Of a stretch of 58,102 nucleotides of DNA, positions 56,944-58,102 are shown in pieces. The DNA comes from Salipiger marinus. GTDB taxonomy: Bacteria; Pseudomonadota; Alphaproteobacteria; Rhodobacterales; Rhodobacteraceae. The notes under the pieces were generated by a model. That model searched no databases, had not been told where the DNA came from, and saw only the letters and a program-made list of their open reading frames with translations. How positions within the stretch are numbered: position 1 is the stretch's first letter; every line of letters starts with the position of its first letter. The DNA is taken from positions 1-58,102 of the forward strand of contig NZ_FNEJ01000030.1 in the NCBI RefSeq assembly GCF_900100085.1, read 5' to 3'. The position numbers and the translations under genes are program-made.

Positions 56944-57696
56944 ATGCCCGATGCCGCCCCCGCCACTGCCCGGCTTTACCGGATGGTGATGCCTGACCAC
57001 CTGTGCCCATGGGGCCTGAAATCCCGCCACCTGCTGCGCCGTCAGGGCTACAAGGTCGAGGATCATCCCCTGACCAGCCGTGCCGAAACCGAAGAGTTCC
57101 AGCGCCGGGAGGGCGTGAAGACCACGCCCCAGACCTATATCGACGGCGAGCGGATCGGCGGCTACGAGGATCTGCGCCGCTTTTTCGGCAAGCCGGTGGC
57201 GGATCCCGACGCCACCTCCTATCGCCCGGTGGTCGCGATCTTTGCCGTGGCGCTGCTGGTCGCGCTGGCGCTTGCATGGGTGGCGGAGGGCAGCCTGCTG
57301 GCGCCGCGGCTGCCGGAATGGTTTGTGGCCACCGCGATGGTGCTGCTGGGGCTGCAGAAGCTGCAGGATGTCGACAGTTTTGCCACCATGTTCCTGAATT
57401 ACGACCTGCTGGCGCAGCGCTGGGTGCCCTATGGCCATGTCTATCCCTTTGCCGAAACCGGCGCGGGGGTGCTGATGCTGGCCGGGGTGCTGACATGGAT
57501 CGCGGCACCGGTGGCGCTGTTCATCGGCACGGTGGGCGCGGTCTCGGTGCTCAAGGCGGTCTATGTCGACCGGAGAGAGCTGAAATGCGCCTGTGTCGGC
57601 GGCTCCAGCAACGTGCCGCTGGGGTTCGTGTCGCTGACCGAAAACCTTGGCATGGCTGGCATGGCGGTCTGGATGATGGCCAAGAGCTTTATGTAA
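56944..57696 (+). CDS. glutaredoxin-domain membrane protein
   Basis: A 250-residue protein with an N-terminal glutaredoxin domain (MVMPDHLCPWGLKSRHLLRR; single Cys in CPWG, then TPQTYIDGERIGGYEDLRRF) and a C-terminal MauE-like membrane part of four helices. A CACVGG segment lies near the last helix. The single-Cys site would suit a monothiol mechanism. AAAGGAG precedes ATG 56944. The partner is unknown. Confidence 0.88.
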   Translation: MPDAAPATARLYRMVMPDHLCPWGLKSRHLLRRQGYKVEDHPLTSRAETEEFQRREGVKTTPQTYIDGERIGGYEDLRRFFGKPVADPDATSYRPVVAIFAVALLVALALAWVAEGSLLAPRLPEWFVATAMVLLGLQKLQDVDSFATMFLNYDLLAQRWVPYGHVYPFAETGAGVLMLAGVLTWIAAPVALFIGTVGAVSVLKAVYVDRRELKCACVGGSSNVPLGFVSLTENLGMAGMAVWMMAKSFM

Positions 57697-57706
57697 AAAG
57701 CCAAAC

Positions 57707-57735
57707 AAAAAGGCCCGCCGGAGCGGGCCTTTTTT
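57707..57735. terminator. bidirectional terminator between converging genes
   Basis: AAAAA, GGCCCGC (57712-57718), loop CGGA, GCGGGCC (57723-57729), TTTTTT. It serves the glutaredoxin gene and etfA. Confidence 0.92.
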
Positions 57736-57750
57736 ATGGATGTGCAGCGG

Positions 57751-58102
57751 TCAGACTTTCTGGGTCAGCTCCGGGACCAGCTGGAACAGGTCGCCGACGA
57801 GGCCGAAATCGGCGACCTGAAAGATCGGCGCCTCTTCGTCCTTGTTGATCGCCACGATCACCTTGCTGTCCTTCATGCCCGCAAGGTGCTGAATTGCCCC
57901 GGAAATCCCGCAGGCGATATACAGATCCGGCGCCACGACCTTGCCGGTCTGGCCCACCTGCCAGTCATTCGGCGCAAAGCCCGAATCGACCGCGGCGCGG
58001 CTGGCGCCCACGGCGGCGCCCAGCTTGTCGGCCAGCGCCTCGATGATGCGGAAATCCTCTTCGGATCCGACGCCGCGCCCGCCCGAAACCACGATCTTGG
58101 CC
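57751..58102 (-). CDS. etfA: electron transfer flavoprotein alpha subunit, C-terminal part
   Basis: The last 116 residues of EtfA, which continues beyond the right edge. The FAD-binding domain is clear: [80 protein letters not shown]. With EtfB it takes electrons from acyl-CoA and related dehydrogenases and passes them to ETF-ubiquinone oxidoreductase. Confidence 0.96.
   Translation of the reverse strand, partial: AKIVVSGGRGVGSEEDFRIIEALADKLGAAVGASRAAVDSGFAPNDWQVGQTGKVVAPDLYIACGISGAIQHLAGMKDSKVIVAINKDEEAPIFQVADFGLVGDLFQLVPELTQKV

Overview
The window looks like a chromosomal segment of a high-GC alphaproteobacterium of the Rhodobacterales (Paracoccus/Rhodobacter type). The reasons are the fdsGBACD formate dehydrogenase operon with a LysR gene, the DUF1150/Hsp20 pair, the fused sulfate adenylyltransferase/APS kinase, a Hint-domain protein, dense ATGA gene overlaps and the codon use. 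The genus is an inference.

Layout. 1-1100: the edge of an IS1380-type transposase, a frameshifted HNH endonuclease and small debris. 1.1-7.9 kb: a catabolic cluster on the minus strand (inositol-monophosphatase-like phosphatase, glycerophosphodiester phosphodiesterase, PotD/C/B/A-type ABC importer) divergent from a ROK repressor. The importer ATPase has lost its signature motif and Walker B through an in-frame deletion, and the phosphatase tail is frameshifted, so the cluster seems to be decaying. 8.5-13.9 kb: an RNA-repair/Ro RNP locus, rtcR (minus) divergent from rsr (Ro60/TROVE), an array of five Y-RNA-like genes, and rtcB. 14.1-16 kb: periplasmic gamma-glutamyltransferase. 16-18.5 kb: relics (broken AraC regulator, truncated membrane-protease-like ORF, IS3-type OrfA remnant). 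18.5-20.5 kb: a PRC-barrel protein and a sorbosone-dehydrogenase-type protein. 20.6-24 kb: a three-gene module of large serine recombinase, ParB-like and RepB-like proteins, lying on the 3' side of tRNA-Ser(GCU). 24.7-31.6 kb: LysR regulator and fdsGBACD.

From 31.6 kb on the region is mostly housekeeping: ubiK, lgt-midA-pgeF, Hint protein, Lrp, trxB, sat/cysC fusion, DUF1150-hsp20, a DUF465 protein, L-lactate dehydrogenase, purE-purK-glycosyltransferase, PhnM-like amidohydrolase, Nudix, a dipeptide-type ABC importer with a P1 peptidase, sseB-like and UDG-like genes, nhaA, a KpsT/KpsE-type capsule export pair, an FMN reductase, a glutaredoxin-domain membrane protein, and the C-terminus of etfA at the right edge.

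The most interesting feature is the rsr-rtcB interval (11,804-12,441). It holds five tandem units, each closed by a helix with a GGCGAAUG-type strand opposite a UUGUCGCC-type strand, as in the Ro-binding stem of bacterial Y RNAs. Each unit encloses a T-arm, and three of them a clear tRNA-like module in circularly permuted order. One module is opened in the D-loop and two in the anticodon arm. Bacterial Y RNA loci as I know them carry one or two such RNAs; five diversified copies between rsr and rtcB, without rtcA, would be an expanded Ro RNP/RNA-repair system.
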